DNA of 64,000 bases from Buddleja alternifolia (GCA_019426215.1 CM033394.1:46684423-46748422), one strand, 5' to 3'. Positions 23,909-36,900 are shown, counted from the stretch's first letter. A program made the numbers and translations. Notes: a model not told the origin generated them from the letters alone.

Positions 23909-25804
23909 GTAACAAGTTCTAGTTGACAAGGATGTCATAAATGTTTGTAATAGTTTTAGTTGTAAACATGTTCACACAGAAAATCACAAAGTTTGGTGCT
24001 TTCTTCCTTTTTCTTTAATAAAAGATTAGAAAATGACAAAAGAAAAAAAAAGATAGAAACTATAACCAATTATTGTGCATCTTATTTTGTGCCAAAACGA
24101 TTGAAACCAACTTGCAAATAAACTAGCAAGTGGGAAGCATCAAATCCTCGAAAGAAAGGAAAAGGAGAGGGTGAAAAAACAGTAGGGTTTTTTTTTTCTA
24201 TTCTTTTCCCAATAAAATCAATAACCTCGTGAGTGAACTATAATAAGATTTAATTGGCTAATTAGAAGTGAAATGGCGATGATGTCTAGTCCTACTGGCG
24301 AAATGCGTGTAAGTCTTTTCTCTACTTTATTGATAGTTGTTAACTGTTGTAAATTAGTATTAATTATTATATATTGATTGCTGATTCACATTAACTATTA
24401 AATTGATACATATAATCGATTGTTTTAAAAATATATATAATAGAAGTAAAATATGATTTATTTTAAATGCATTAATTTATACAAAATTAAATCCAATAGT
24501 CGCATGTAAAAGATATGGTTTCAAATGTCACTTTCTTCCAAATATCAAAATATGCTAAATAAATTTTTCCACATCTCCCAACAATTTTTTCAGTGGATTC
24601 CTGCCATTTCACACTTCTTATTACCCAAAACAAACACTATAAATTAAGGAAATTAAAAGCCAAAAAACATTAAAATTAAGAATTTTAATTAATAATAATA
24701 ATAAAATTTATTTAATTACCAGGAATTCAATTACTGCACTGATCAGGTAGATGATATAAGTTGTGAAGAAAGCGTCTGATAAAAAGCCACCAAGAAGTGC
24801 TAGAAGAAAAGCTGTCCCCATAAAATTTGTGACGGAATTTGCTGATTCCGAAGGCGAAAAATGCATGTACTGCTCAAGGTACAACACCAAGTTGCTTGCA
24901 TTTGCCAAATATGCCAAATTCTCCAATACCTCCACAACTATTCAATATATATAATACATATATAGTTGCAAGTTAGAAACTTTAAGCATAATCATTCAAT
25001 CAAATAAAATAAACAAGTGTATGATTCGATTAATCCAAAAACGTCGATCAAAATTAACAAACAAGTGTATGATTTCGATTCTCGATATAATCATCATTTT
25101 TGTAAAAATATTTTTTGTGTAGCTTATGATGGACTAATTATAAGTATAAGTACTGAAGTCTCGAGAGCTCCTCCGAATTAATAATGGCAATTTTTAATGT
25201 AGTATATGTTGTATGCTTAATATCATTTGTTTGGGTAATTTGATTCAATATCCCTTATTGTTAAAGGGTGATCATAGCATTATAATATGATTTTAGAATG
25301 GGAAGATCATTTGAAAATTAATAAATAAAAAAACAAAATTATTTGAGAGAAATATAGATTGATTGGTGGATTAAATAGCCCACAAAAATTGTTAAACATT
25401 TTATTTCATTCCATGTTTTTTCCTTCAAAAAAGAACAAAAATGGAAATAGGAAAGTCAAGAAGTAAAGAAAAGTAACATGTTGGTTGAGATCATGAGAGA
25501 ATTCCCACTTCTTCAAGTTGCCCTTTTCACAATATCTATGTGTGTGGAGAGAGAGAGAGAGAGAGAGATTATAGATTAATTACCCAAAACAAATGAGGCA
25601 GGCAGCATGCCACCATGTTTGCCTCTCAAAGCAGGTTTTCCCCTCCAATCCACATACCCATCCCATGTACTACTCAACTGGTTCTCCACTTCCTGATCAT
25701 CATAAGAAAATAATCAAATACATATATATATATACACACACACATATATATATATAGATGCATAACACAATAAGAAAGAAAAAGAGAAATATAAAACCCA
25801 CCAT
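20883..25804 (-). CDS. NPF4.6: NPF4.6/NRT1.2-like transporter (NRT1/PTR family), five exons
   Basis: Exons are 25804-25802 (the ATG alone), 25692-25584, 24937-24720, 22462-22022 and 21857-20883, joining in phase to give 581 aa, close to the roughly 585 aa of Arabidopsis NPF4.6. It is a plasma-membrane 12-helix proton-coupled transporter; family relatives move nitrate and abscisic acid. Recognisable landmarks are WDGYVDWRGKPA, GGMLPASFVL, TNFMGTAFLLALLGGFLSDA, GVGGIKGSLPSHGAEQFDE, FFNYFVF, the long cytosolic Ser/Glu-rich loop (start of the last exon), and FTLAGLLEFFFTEAP. Where many NPFs have ExxER in helix 1, this one reads E40-V-L-E43-N44, as I recall for NPF4.6. The second intron from the 3' end (22463-24719, 2.26 kb) has only AT-rich DNA and a TA microsatellite near 23876-23905. 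A Mutator-like element lies about 190 bp upstream. Confidence 0.9.
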
Positions 25805-25996
25805 TAATTTTCTCCTACTTGGATGATCAGTTCAGAAAATGGGCTTAGAGAGAGAGAGAGGAGGGAGAGAGAGATCACAGGTGGGATAACTATATGATTT
25901 GAAGAGGTGAGGGAGAAAAGGGTACAAGTGGAGGAGGGCACTTTTCGACAAGATTGGAAGCCTTGGAAATCCTTTTATAGTAGGAGGAAAAATATT

Positions 25997-26679
25997 GAGA
26001 TAATGACATCTATAATCCCTCTGGTTTTACGTTTGTGTCACTTTAGTCTCTCTGGTAATAAAAATGACACATTAGTCCTTCAACTATAAATTTTGTTGCA
26101 CAGTGGTCCCTAAACTCAAATTCCGGCTGATTTCTTCCGGCCAACCGAGCGCGTGTGTTACACCTCAATTTAACTGGAGGTATTTCTGTCATTCAGCCCA
26201 TTTTTCACCCCAAATAATATATGTCACTTTAGTCCTCCCCTCTAATCCCTTGTCCCCCTTAATCCCAGCCCGTCATTAACCCATCTTCTTCTTCACCTTA
26301 CCCTCACCATGCCCGCTGCCGTCCCTCCACCCACGGCCGCCGCCCCTGCACCACCAACCCACCTCCAATTCTGAAATTCATCATTTTTATATTCATAAAC
26401 CCATCAAAAATTGAAATTCCAAATCTGAAATTCACCATTCTGAAATTAATGGGTTTATACCCATAAACCCATTTCAAAATTCACCATTCTAAAATTCAAA
26501 TTTGGGTGTGTGTATATATGTGTGTGTGATTTTATATACATACATATATGTGTATATGCGTGTGTGTGAGCCTATATACATACATATATATATGTGTATG
26601 CGTGTTTGTGTGTGTTTATATATGTGTGTGTGTGTGTCTGCGTGTGTGTATATGTGTGTGTGCGTGTGTCTGTGTGTAT

Positions 26680-26710
<31 letters not shown>

Positions 26711-26859
26711 TATATATGTGTGTATGTATGTATGTATATGCGTGTGTGTGTGAGCCTATATACATACATATATATATATATGTATATGCGTGTTTGTGTG
26801 TGTTTATATATGTGTGTGTGTGTGTCTGCGTGTGTGTATATGTGTGTGTGCGTGTGTAT

Positions 26860-26892
<33 letters not shown>

Positions 26893-27002
26893 CTGCGTGT
26901 ATATATATATGCGTGTGTGTGAATTAGTGTGTGTTTTTTTGGTGAAGAAGATGGAGTAGAGAGAGAGAATATGGTGGATGAATGTGTGTGTGTGTCTGCG
27001 TG

Positions 27003-27054
<52 letters not shown>

Positions 27055-27308
27055 AGTGTGTGTTTTGGTGAAGAAGATGAAGTAGAGAGAGAGAGAATAG
27101 GATGGATGGAAAATGACAGAAATACCCCCAGTTAAATTGAGGTGTAACACACGCGCTCGGTTGGCCGGAAGAAATCAGCCGGAGTTTGAGTTTAGGGACC
27201 ACTGTGCAACAAAATTTATAGTTGAGAGACTAATGTGCCACTTTTATTACCAGAGGGACTAAAGTGACACAAACGTAAAACCAGAGGGACTATAAATGTC
27301 ATTATCTC
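25997..27308. mobile_element. Non-autonomous Mutator-like foldback element
   Basis: A 1,312-bp element is flanked by a perfect 9-bp target duplication, AAAAATATT (25988-25996 and 27309-27317), the hallmark of Mutator-like elements. Terminal inverted repeats of about 197 bp (25997-26193 and 27112-27308) start GAGATAATGACAT and are about 95% identical by eye. No transposase frame is present. The interior has a short C-rich stretch (26260-26400) and a long TG/TA-rich minisatellite (about 26500-27050). It sits immediately upstream of the NPF4.6-like gene. Confidence 0.92.
26500..27050. repeat. TG/TA-rich micro- and minisatellite inside the Mutator-like element
   Basis: Long (TG)n, (TA)n and GCGTGTGTG tracts are arranged in larger repeated blocks; a block of about 185 bp beginning near 26570 recurs near 26755. 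A short GAAGAAGATGnAGTAGAGAG block recurs at about 26944 and 27071. Long open frames here are low-complexity artefacts. Confidence 0.9.
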
Positions 27309-27644
27309 AAAAATATTTTACCACTCATCTTTTCACAAAAGCCAAATTCTTTATCTAGTTTTCTCTTCTCTTCCGTAAAATGTTTTGCTCGAAACTCCAA
27401 CTCTCGATAAAATCATAATCAGTTCTGAAAAAGTGGGTTTTATATAAATTAAACGTGAAGTGTGATTGTGTCGGAAGTTGAAGTCCCGTGAAAGTATAGA
27501 ATTAGAATCGAAATAATGGGTTCCTTATAAATTACATGAATTGTTATTGTATCGGAAGTCGAACTCCTAAACCAGAATAACCCTTTGTATATGATTATTA
27601 AATTTGTTGAGATTCAATAATTATTGATTAAGTAATATGGGTTG

Positions 27645-28040
27645 GGTTGAAACACCCTTCTTCAAGTTGTACATCACCTCTTCAAATCTGACGAGACGGA
27701 TATGGATCTAACGAGACAAAGACAGATCTGACGAGATGAGGAAGGATGATACCTAAGTTTTTATATAGTGTTTTAGATATTTTGTTTAGTATTTTATTTT
27801 CTATCTCGTATGAGAGTTTGTTTTCTCTTTCGAATGAGAGTTTCGTCTATCCTTGAATAGGAGTTGCACAAGAATTTTCTTGTGTTCGTTTGTGAGTTCT
27901 TAAAATTTGTTATCTTCAAGAAACTTGATAGTTGGTGTTTTAGATGTTCTTATTACATCGTTTGAGTCGATATGAATTGTATAGTTCCAAGCGTCCAAAT
28001 TTTTGATTCAATAATATATAAGACCGATTTAAAAAAATAA
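27645..28040 (-). repeat. Dispersed repeat family R1, copy 2 (inverted)
   Basis: The reverse complement of 16000-16395, sharing GACGAAACTCTCATTCG, TATATAAAAACTTA, TTGAAGAAGGGTG and CATATCGACTCAAAC. It lacks the region beyond TTGAAGAAGGGTG found in the other two copies. No gene. Confidence 0.75.
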
Positions 28041-28116
28041 AATAAAAAATTAAGTAATATAATAGGTGGTCATATACTTGGTGTTAATATTGGTTATCAA
28101 TAGTCAACTCTTGCTA

Positions 28117-28290
28117 CTCAAAACATATTGGTCTAGTGGTATCTACTATCCACTTTATGTGAGAGGTCCTATATTCGAATACAGGCTCCCACCTTTTATG
28201 AAGCTAAATAAAGACTCAAGATTATGACTATCAACCCAAGTTTATCCGATTAGATATTTAGAGTATCCCATTATCTTGAATTTAAAAAAA
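28117..28290 (+). mobile_element. tRNA-derived SINE
   Basis: A 174-bp element has a box A-like motif (TGGTCTAGTGGTA, about 28129-28141), a box B-like motif (GGTCCTATATTCGAATAC) and an A-rich tail. It is flanked by a 17-bp target duplication, ATAGTCAACTCTTGYTA (28100-28116 and 28291-28307), with one mismatch. Structure and duplication agree with a RNA-polymerase-III SINE. Confidence 0.8.
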
Positions 28291-28429
28291 ATAGTCAACT
28301 CTTGTTATTAGTTAATTAGACTATAATTATTACGTTACCCATTAATGAGTGTTTTTCAAATTATGAACTATTGTATGTACTCTATAGTTAATTTAGGATT
28401 TTTTTTCCTTATCTTTTTATGTGATTAAG

Positions 28430-28693
28430 AGAAAATTACATGCATATCTCCTCATTTTAGTGTTAATTATTAAAAACCTCATGACTTTATTGAAATTATA
28501 TAAAGTTTTCCTCACGTTAAGGCATTCTAACAATTACACCCCCTGTGTATTAAACAATTCTTACAATTTCACCCTTTGTAAACTTTATAAATAAATTCCT
28601 TGAGGGAGCTCATTGTAATTTACTAAAAATTAAGGGGTTTTTGGTAATTGGTAATAACGTGAGGGGTTGTGCATGTAATTCACCCTACAGTTA
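28430..28693. repeat. MITE-like element with imperfect inverted ends
   Basis: The left end reads AATTACATGCATATCTCCTC. The complement of the right end reads AATTACATGCACAACCCCTC. The inverted similarity extends about 45 bp. No coding capacity and no clear target duplication. Probably related to the intronic repeat at 7464-7680. Confidence 0.5.
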
Positions 28694-28699
28694 GTGATA

Positions 28700-31600
28700 A
28701 TCTTAGAGCTAAAGATTAGGTTAGGCTAAACCTATTTTGATTTTTATCATACTCTTTTTAAAATTTAACTTTTTCATTTTTTTTATGTGTAAATAATACG
28801 TAAATCAAATTTCAATCCTCCAAAACTATTCATGTTGTCTCGCCTTCTCTCTCAATCTTGTAAATTTAAATCTTTCTTATATTAATTTTGAGTTCATTTC
28901 TATTTTAGGGAATGTGCCAGCGCCATGATATCAATAGGCACTCAAGTACAAAGAAAACTAGAAAAGGGGAATGCAACAAAAAAATTGCTCTTTGATACAA
29001 CTTGGTAACTTACATGTTCTACTTGGTAAGTCTCGGAACCTCAAATCCCGGGTGATCTCCGTCACTCAGATACATATATACATGGAGGACCTATGTAAAT
29101 ATACACATGAGGAAGAGTAAGATTCATTTACTTTTTTTTTTTATCAGAACCTTCCAAAAGTAATGTGCAAGTGCAACTTACCAATACTATATTTCTCCAC
29201 TCAAGAAGATGAAAAAAGGAAAATGGGAAGCATCAAATCTTTTAACCAAATCCTAGCAAGGAAAAAGACTACGATACCTTAGTGCCCATTTGACCAAAAG
29301 ACTTGAGACAATGGAAAATGTGAAAGCGTTGATGATGCCCCCACAATCCCATTTATGGCATGTATATAGTTCATCACTCTATCACAAAATTTGGACATGT
29401 TGAAAAGGTTCCAATCTTTTAGGTTGTTTTATTTTATTTTTTTTCAACATTTTAATAGTGGAAGTGCTATAATAAGTTATAACCAAATTGCAGATATAAG
29501 ATAAGGAATAGGTTCTTTAAATTCTATGTCACACACGTTGCAACAGGGATAGTTTGGGATTGAGCTTGACTTGTCACATAGGAATCCATGTGGCAGATTG
29601 GTGATAAGGAATGATTAGCAATCCTAAATGCAATTTGTCCAAACAATATGTAGTGTCACTCATCACTCATAAATATTCTTGTATAAAATGAGTGAATATA
29701 AATCACTATAGGGTTTTTAAAACTCGTGGATAGCGTGGGAGTATTTAATTTGTTAACGTAGCATGTATGTGAATTAGGATTCTGAAGATGGAATGAAAGC
29801 TCCCCAAAACCGCGAACATGGATCAGAGCCTGAAAAGAAATTCTGCGTTATCCGTATATGAAATCTTTTTTCTCGTCTTATCTGGAGCTATATTTCTTCT
29901 AACAATAATCTTTGAAAGAGAAATTTAATGCGCGAGATTATTAATAATATTCACTTGTCATTGTTATATATAGGACAATAATGAAAAAGATCACAAGATG
30001 GAATCTAGATTTTAAATAAAGTAAGTTCGCTATGATCAAGTTGGCTAAAACAAGCTTTTTTGGCTTCATAAAGGAATGGTTAAGGAGAGGTCAAGCTAGT
30101 CAAAAAATCAGGTTTTAAACCAACATATGAACCGCCCCTCACTTGCAACTCTTGCTATTGGCAAGAACCCTAGAAAAGAAAAGAGAGCGATGGTTACTCT
30201 TTTAAGCCAAAAGCTAGGTGCATTGCATTTATATTAATGATTACTTGGAGTTTTACACAAAAAAAAAAAAGGATTAAATTAATTTCAAATTATTCGATTT
30301 TAAATTCTTTAGTTTTATGTTATATTATATTTTTGTGAAAAACAAAAGAAATAACTAAAGGATTTGAAATGCATAGTTTAAAAGAAAAATAAGACTGCTC
30401 ATCGAAGTACATGATAATCATCGAAAGGTTGCTATAAGTTTTCAAGGTTATGAAATTTTAGACTAGGGTAATTGCACGGTAAGTTGATATGGGTCGCGAG
30501 ATCGATAAATTGGCTCGACCATGAGCTTCTTTATGAGTCGACCCCAACTCAACTCAGTAGTTTAAGTTGTTTATATGCTCACGGCTTCAACATCATCAAA
30601 CAGAATTAGGATCATATGACTAATTTGTAAAATGATATTTTGAAATACCGTTTGAATTCAAATCTTCCAATCTATGGTCTATCTAAAAAGAATTAATTCC
30701 CCTATATGACTAAATCGTGCTTTATTAGTCATGCTTTATTTAAGATATTTGAGTTCCATTCATGTGGAGGAGCAGTCAAATCATTGTGTTAATTTGTAGT
30801 TTCACAATTTTATGATTAATTCAAAGGAATGACTTTACATGTGAACATGACTTACATGTGAACGTATCATCTCTTGGAGCAAAATTTCAGTCAATGCTAA
30901 CTACTTGACTTTTATATAATGAACTGAGAAAAGTATATAATGCAATGACTACACAATAATTTTGGTAAAGCAAGTCAAAAATAAGTTAAAGTAAGTAAAG
31001 AGAATTTTGATTAGAAAAATTGGAAAGGTCTATTTATTGATAAAGTAAATGATATGGTAGGTTGATGAAAGTGCCTAATTTTTTATTTATTTAATTTTAC
31101 GAGGGAAAGTAAGTTATATAAGTTCGCTGATTGGTAATTATAGTATATGATAGGAAGAGTTATAATAATTGAAAACTTCTTACACGTACTGTTATTTAAT
31201 TCGACATTTATGTATATTTTTGTACATATAGGAAATGAGTTTCATTTTTATTTTTTCCCCATTATTCTAAGGTAGACAAGACAAAAGAGAGATGACTAGG
31301 GTGTAAACAAATCAATAGCTCGATGAACAAGATATTTGTTCAAATTAGTTTAGATATTAATGATCTTAAAAAGTTGTGTCTTAAGGTTGGTTGATTTTTC
31401 ATCGAGTTGAATGAGACGGAGCTTTAATCAAAAGCATGGTTCAAGCTCGAAAGTATCTTGAATTTTCCATTGTATATTTTATTAGTTTTTATCTAATTGA
31501 GATGAATTCGATCAAGTAGATAATCTTCAAATACTGTCGAACAAAAAAGAATGTTCAAGTTTAAGGTATTATATTAACAGAATGAGCTCAAACGAGTTTT

Positions 31601-31880
31601 AAACAAATGATCTGATCATCGATGATTGAGTATTTTGAATTATTTTTCAACTTAGGGACGACCAACAGAACAACTTATTGGACATAGTTAAGTTGTGCAG
31701 GGGGTCCTTGTATTTGTCATTATATAAAAAGTCTTCGAATTGAACTTAACCATCGAAAAAAAACTAACTCAATATCACAATGTAACTCTACTAAAATGTC
31801 AGTTAAATTAAAACTCTTTCACATGTAATGAAATGATTAGTTTACAGACTACTACTACAAATCAATTACAAAGTATATGG
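28700..31880. other. AT-rich intergenic DNA, nothing convincing
   Basis: About 3 kb without a supportable gene or RNA. A degenerate AGCTCGA/GAGCTC-containing stretch at about 31300-31620 resembles the one at 16744-17090 and may be an old repeat. Confidence 0.45.
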
Positions 31881-31896
31881 GTACACTACAAGAAAA

Positions 31897-32640
31897 GATA
31901 AAATACACAACGATTTTTTTAACTACAACATGATTTTCGTTGCCGTTGTTTACGTTTTGGCAACAAAATATAAGTTTCGTAGTTTATAAGTATTTTTTTT
32001 AGGACGATAACTATGTTTTGTTGCTAAAATTGTATTTTCCAACTAGCTCTGGTCCATAACATATATTTGGCAACAAATTTTGGCAATTGCAACAAAATAC
32101 GTTGTTGCGCACGAGTAACTTTTTACGCAATGGTTTGAAATCGTTGCAAAACCCTATATTATCACAACAAAATAATTTGTTCCCTATGAGTGGTGATAGG
32201 CAACATAATACTTTGTTGCGTACAAGTTTTTCTTTACGCTACGGTATCAACTCGTTGTAAAATCTTCTGAGATGGCAATGAAATAATTCGTCTCCTATAA
32301 GGGATGAAAGACAACAAAATATTTTGTTGCATACGAGTAATTCTTTACGCTACAACAATAACTCGTCGCACAAAATACTTGTAGCGTAAAAGTAATTCTT
32401 TACCCTACAACATCAACTCGTTGCAAAATCTTATAATGTGGCAACAAAATAATTCGTCCCCCATAAGTGGTGAAAGACAACAAAATACTTTGTCGCAAAC
32501 GAGTAGTTCTTTACCCAACGACAATAACACATTGCAAAATATTATAAATTTGGGCAACGAAACATTTCATGCCCTATAAGTGGTGCAAGGCAACAAAATA
32601 TTTTGTTGTGTACGAGGATTCTTTAGGCAACAAGAACTAG
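31897..32640. repeat. CACTA left subterminal repeat array
   Basis: Roughly 120-bp units are repeated about five times. They contain GGCAACAAAATA...TTTGTTGC palindromes, TTCTTTACGCTAC and CAACTCGTTGCAAAAT. Such subterminal arrays are where CACTA transposase proteins bind. Confidence 0.85.
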
Positions 32641-32760
32641 ATTAAAATATTTAATTAAGTGCAATCAAGAAATTAATATATTAAGAAGTTTAACAATAAG
32701 AAGTAAGAGAAAGGGGTAAACCCTAATTCCCCCAATTCCAATGCCGCGATCGAGGAATTA

Positions 32761-33789
32761 ATGGAAGAGGAAATCGCAGAAGTCGGGGACGATACTACAG
32801 AATAGGAATCGGCTCAGAAAGAGTTGGAGAGCAATGATACGGGAGAGGTTATGGGCGAACCAGTACAAGAAGCTATTAAGAACCAGATTCCTGTAATGAC
32901 ATCGACATGGAGTGAGCTGTTTACAGGTAATAGAAGTGGTAATCATGGACTTATTTTGTCTAAAATTGATTGTGAGGATGATGATGTTTGCATAACGAGA
33001 GATGATGTTGAGCCTGAAATAGCGTATTGGCAGTTTTCTCTATCTGCATATATACTTAGCCAGGATATCCCTATAGTTGTCATGGTGAATTTCTTGAAAA
33101 ATCGGTGGAAGGGGTTAGAGATGCCACATGTAGTGAAGCATGAAAAGGGTTTTTTCGTATTGAGGTTTGAAACAGAGGACGCCATGGAGGCTGCTTTGAA
33201 TAGGGGAAACCTCTTCTTCTATTCAAAGCCAGTGATCATTAGGAGATGGAGAGAAGATATGGATCTAGAGGAAACCCTGTCTCATATTCCTATCTGGGTG
33301 CAATTGCCGAACTTACCATTGGAACTTTGGGGGAGCAACAAGCCTTAGTAAGATCACTAGTAGGATTGGGGAACCTTTACATACTGATGAAATGACTGCC
33401 AGGAAGCTCAAACTTGAGTATGCTCGGATCTTAGTTAAGGTGGAAGTGGGTAAAGAGCTACCCAAATCTATCAGGGTGAAAAACAGCTATAATGGGAAGA
33501 CTATCCAACAAACAGTTAAGTATGAGTGGATTCCTGCTTTTTGTAAGAAGTGTGTAAAATGGGGTCACTATACACACAATGTCAGAAGCAAGGGCAACAA
33601 CAATGGCAAGTTAAGCAGCGGCCAAATGAAGGGTTAGTAGAAAGGCCACAGGCTCCACAACATGATGAGGTGCAAGAGATACATCAAGTAGATATGGAGA
33701 GGGGACCACTGCATGTAGCTAGTACTAGTAAAGTAGCCACACCTGATCGAAGCCAGTTGACAGGGAAGGAGGAACTGACTGAGTGGTAG
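32761..33789 (+). pseudogene. LINE ORF1 (DUF4283-type nucleic-acid-binding protein), broken
   Basis: It starts MEEEIAEVGDDTTE, then a TAG stop. It continues in frame as the plant LINE ORF1 domain (YWQFSLSAYILSQDIP, FFVLRFETEDAMEAALNRG, IPIWVQLPNLPLELW). It shifts frame near 33345 into KLKLEYARILVKVEVG and a degenerate zinc knuckle, KKCVKWGHYTHNV (the knuckle's last Cys is lost). It shifts again near 33600. At least one stop and two frameshifts, so no functional protein. Confidence 0.85.
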
Positions 33790-33941
33790 GAAGTGAGGGG
33801 TTCAAAGCAAAAGAAAGGGCACAATTGGTTGACCAGTCAGAACAATGTGGAAGTCCAACATGCATTAACTAATCTGTTCCAAATTTTGAGTCAAGTGAGT
33901 GTAGTGGCAGAGAGGGGAACATCAAACGAACCTCCTGATAA

Positions 33942-36900
33942 ATGAATGTTGGAGCATGGAATATAAGAGGTCTCAATACACCAGAGAAACAGGCAGCTGT
34001 TAGGAAGGTGATTGAGACTCACAAAATTGATATTTTTGTTATAGTAGAAACAAGAGTGAAGGCAGGGAAGTTCCAAGAAGTTTGTAGGGGTTTTGGCACT
34101 GAGTGGCAAATTATAAATAACTATATTACTGCTCCTAATGGGCGTATTTGGGTGTTATGGAAAAGAAGTAAGGTGAAAAGTCAGATTCTACATGTTACTG
34201 CTCAACAAGTAACAAGTAGAATGGAAGTCAATAACAAAAAAATTATTGTTACTGCAGTCTATGCTTTTAATGGTGAACAGGAGAGAAAACAACTGTGGCA
34301 AGAGTTGGAGAGTATGCAAGTTCAGGAACCTTGGGTTTTGTTAGGTGATTGGAATACTACAGCCTTCCACAATGAAAAGATGGTGAGTGATGGCACTTAT
34401 GAGGGGGGCAATGTGGACTTCAAAAGTTGTATAGAAAAGTTGGGGTTAGAAGACATACCTTTCAATGGGCAGTTTTATACATGGAGTAATCATCATGAAA
34501 AGGAGAGTAGAATCTATTGTAAATCAGATTCTTAAATGGTTGGAGACTACATCCCAAATATTCAGATATTGTGCAAGGGGAATGGGAGAAACCTGTACAA
34601 GGATGCCCTATGTACAGAATTATTACTAAGTGCAAACAATTGAAGATAAAATTGAAAGCTCTTCATAGGGGGATATATTCTAATATTTCAGAACAAGTAC
34701 AAGGGAAAAGAGAGCAGTTAAGTAAAGTCAGAGATCAGTTGAAGACCCACCCATTTCATGAAGAATGGATTGAACAGGAAAGGAAGCTGTATGGGGAAGT
34801 TAGGGAGCTCTTAAAGGTGGAAAAGGAGTTCATAAAACAGCGAGCCAAAGCAGAATTTTTCCAAAATACAGATGAGTGCACAAAGTACTTCTTTACAAGG
34901 ATAAAAGCTAAGAGAGCTCAGGGGAGCATCCAACAGCTTCAAACTAGTGTTGGGGCAGTTATTTCAGAGCCAAAAGAGATACAAACAGAAATACTCAAAT
35001 TTTATACCGGGTTGATTGGAGCAGAAAGTGCAACACAGTCAGAGATAGACCAAGAAGTGATCAGGCAAGGGTATATCCTGAATGATGAAGACAGAGGAGC
35101 TTTGCTCAGACCTGTGACACCAGAAGAAGTGAAAGCAGTCATGTTCTCTATCCCAGAGAATAAAAGCCCAGGCCCCGATGGATTCAATTCTTGTTTTTTC
35201 AGGAGCTCTTGGCAATTAGTGGGGGCTGAAATCACAGCAGCAGTAATGGATTGTTTTGGGAAAAGGAAGCTGTTAAAGGAACTTAATCATACTCTCCTTC
35301 ATTTGATTCCAAAATGCAAGAACCCTACCACAGTTGGCGACTTTAGACCAATATCATGTTGCTCAGTCATTTACAAGGTAATCTCTAAATTAATTTGCAA
35401 CAGAATACAAAGTGTGCTGGTAAATTTAGTGGGAAATGCACAGGGAGCTTTTGTGAAGGGTAGATCAATAATAGAAAATGTTCTCCTGTGTCATGAATTG
35501 GTTAGGGGCTATAATAGAAAGGGTATTTCTCCAAGAACAGTCATGAAAGTAGACATAAGGAAAGCTTATGACACAATAAATTGGAGGTTTTTGGAGAAAC
35601 TTTTGCTGGCTTATGGGTTCCCAAGTGAATTTACTGAGTTTATTATGAGATGTGTGTCTAATGTGCATTTTTCTATCATGTTGAATGGAGCTGCATTTGG
35701 TTTTCTTGAGGGGAAAAGGGGCTTAAGGCAAGGGGATCCTATGTCCCCTTACCTTTTTGTTCTAATAATGGATTATCTTACAAGGGGTTTGAATAGACTC
35801 CACGCTAACCCTGCATTTAAATTCCATCCGAAGTGCAAGAAAGTGGGGCTTATAAACTTGAGTTTTGCTGATGATTTAATGTTGTTCTGTAAGGGGGAAA
35901 AAGAGTCAGTAAGTCAAATAAAATTAGTGTTTGAACAGTTTTCAGAGTGTTCTGGGCTTAAAGCTAACTTGGATAAGAGTAAACTTATGTGGGGGTTTGT
36001 CTGAGGAAAAGAAACAACAGCTGCTAAGTATCACAGGATATACAGAGGGGAAAATGTCAATTAGATACTTGGGGGTACCTTTGGTAGCTTCAAGGATCAC
36101 AATTAAAAATTGCCAGAGTCTTATTGAGAAGATAATGAGTAGAATAACTTTTTGGACTGCAAAAAACTTATCATTAGCAGGGAGAGCTTTAGTTATTAAA
36201 ACAGTGTTGTTTGGCATTCAGCTTTATTGGAGTCAGATATTTCCCATGCCTGTTACAGTCATTCAGGAGATTGAAAGGTTGTGTAGAAATTATTTGTGGA
36301 GTGGAAGAACTACAGGGAAATGTCAGGCAGCAGTAAAATGGGCTGATATCTGCATACATAAGAAAGAAGGAGGCCTTGGCATTATGTCTTTGAGGACGTG
36401 GAACATGGCAGCAGTTTTTAAACATGTGTGGAATATTGCAGGGAAAAATGACACATTGTGGATTAAGTGGATACATACATACTACTTAAAACAGCAAAGT
36501 GCCTGGGAAGTCCAAGCTAAAATTAACGATTCTTGGTATTGGAAGAAATTGATAGCAATAAAAGAGTCCATGTTGGATGTTGTTGACACAGTTAACAATC
36601 AGTGGAAGGATGGGAAATTCTCAATTCAAAAAGCATACACACACTCTATGGAACACTTTGAGGAAGTGAGCTGGGATAAGCTAGTGTGGGGAAAAGGAGT
36701 TGTGGCTAGACACAGATTTACAGCATGGTTAGTAATGAGGAACAGGTTGAAAACAAAAGACAGATTATGTGATTGGATGCATATAGAGGATATGAGGTGT
36801 CTGTTGTGTAATGATAAAGAAGAAAGTAGAAATCACTTATATTTTGAGTGCGAATTCACAGAGGAAGTCATGAGACAAAACTGACTTAAATTGGATATTA

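Noticed and set aside
26502..27150. Open frames of over 80-140 codons rich in Cys/Val/Tyr and in Thr/His
   Set aside because: They are translations of TG/TA microsatellite DNA on both strands inside the Mutator-like element.
31881..32640. Regular repeat array that could suggest a CRISPR-like or centromeric satellite array
   Set aside because: The units start right after a CACTACAAGAAAA terminus and match the other end of the element, so they are CACTA subterminal repeats; this is also a plant nuclear sequence.
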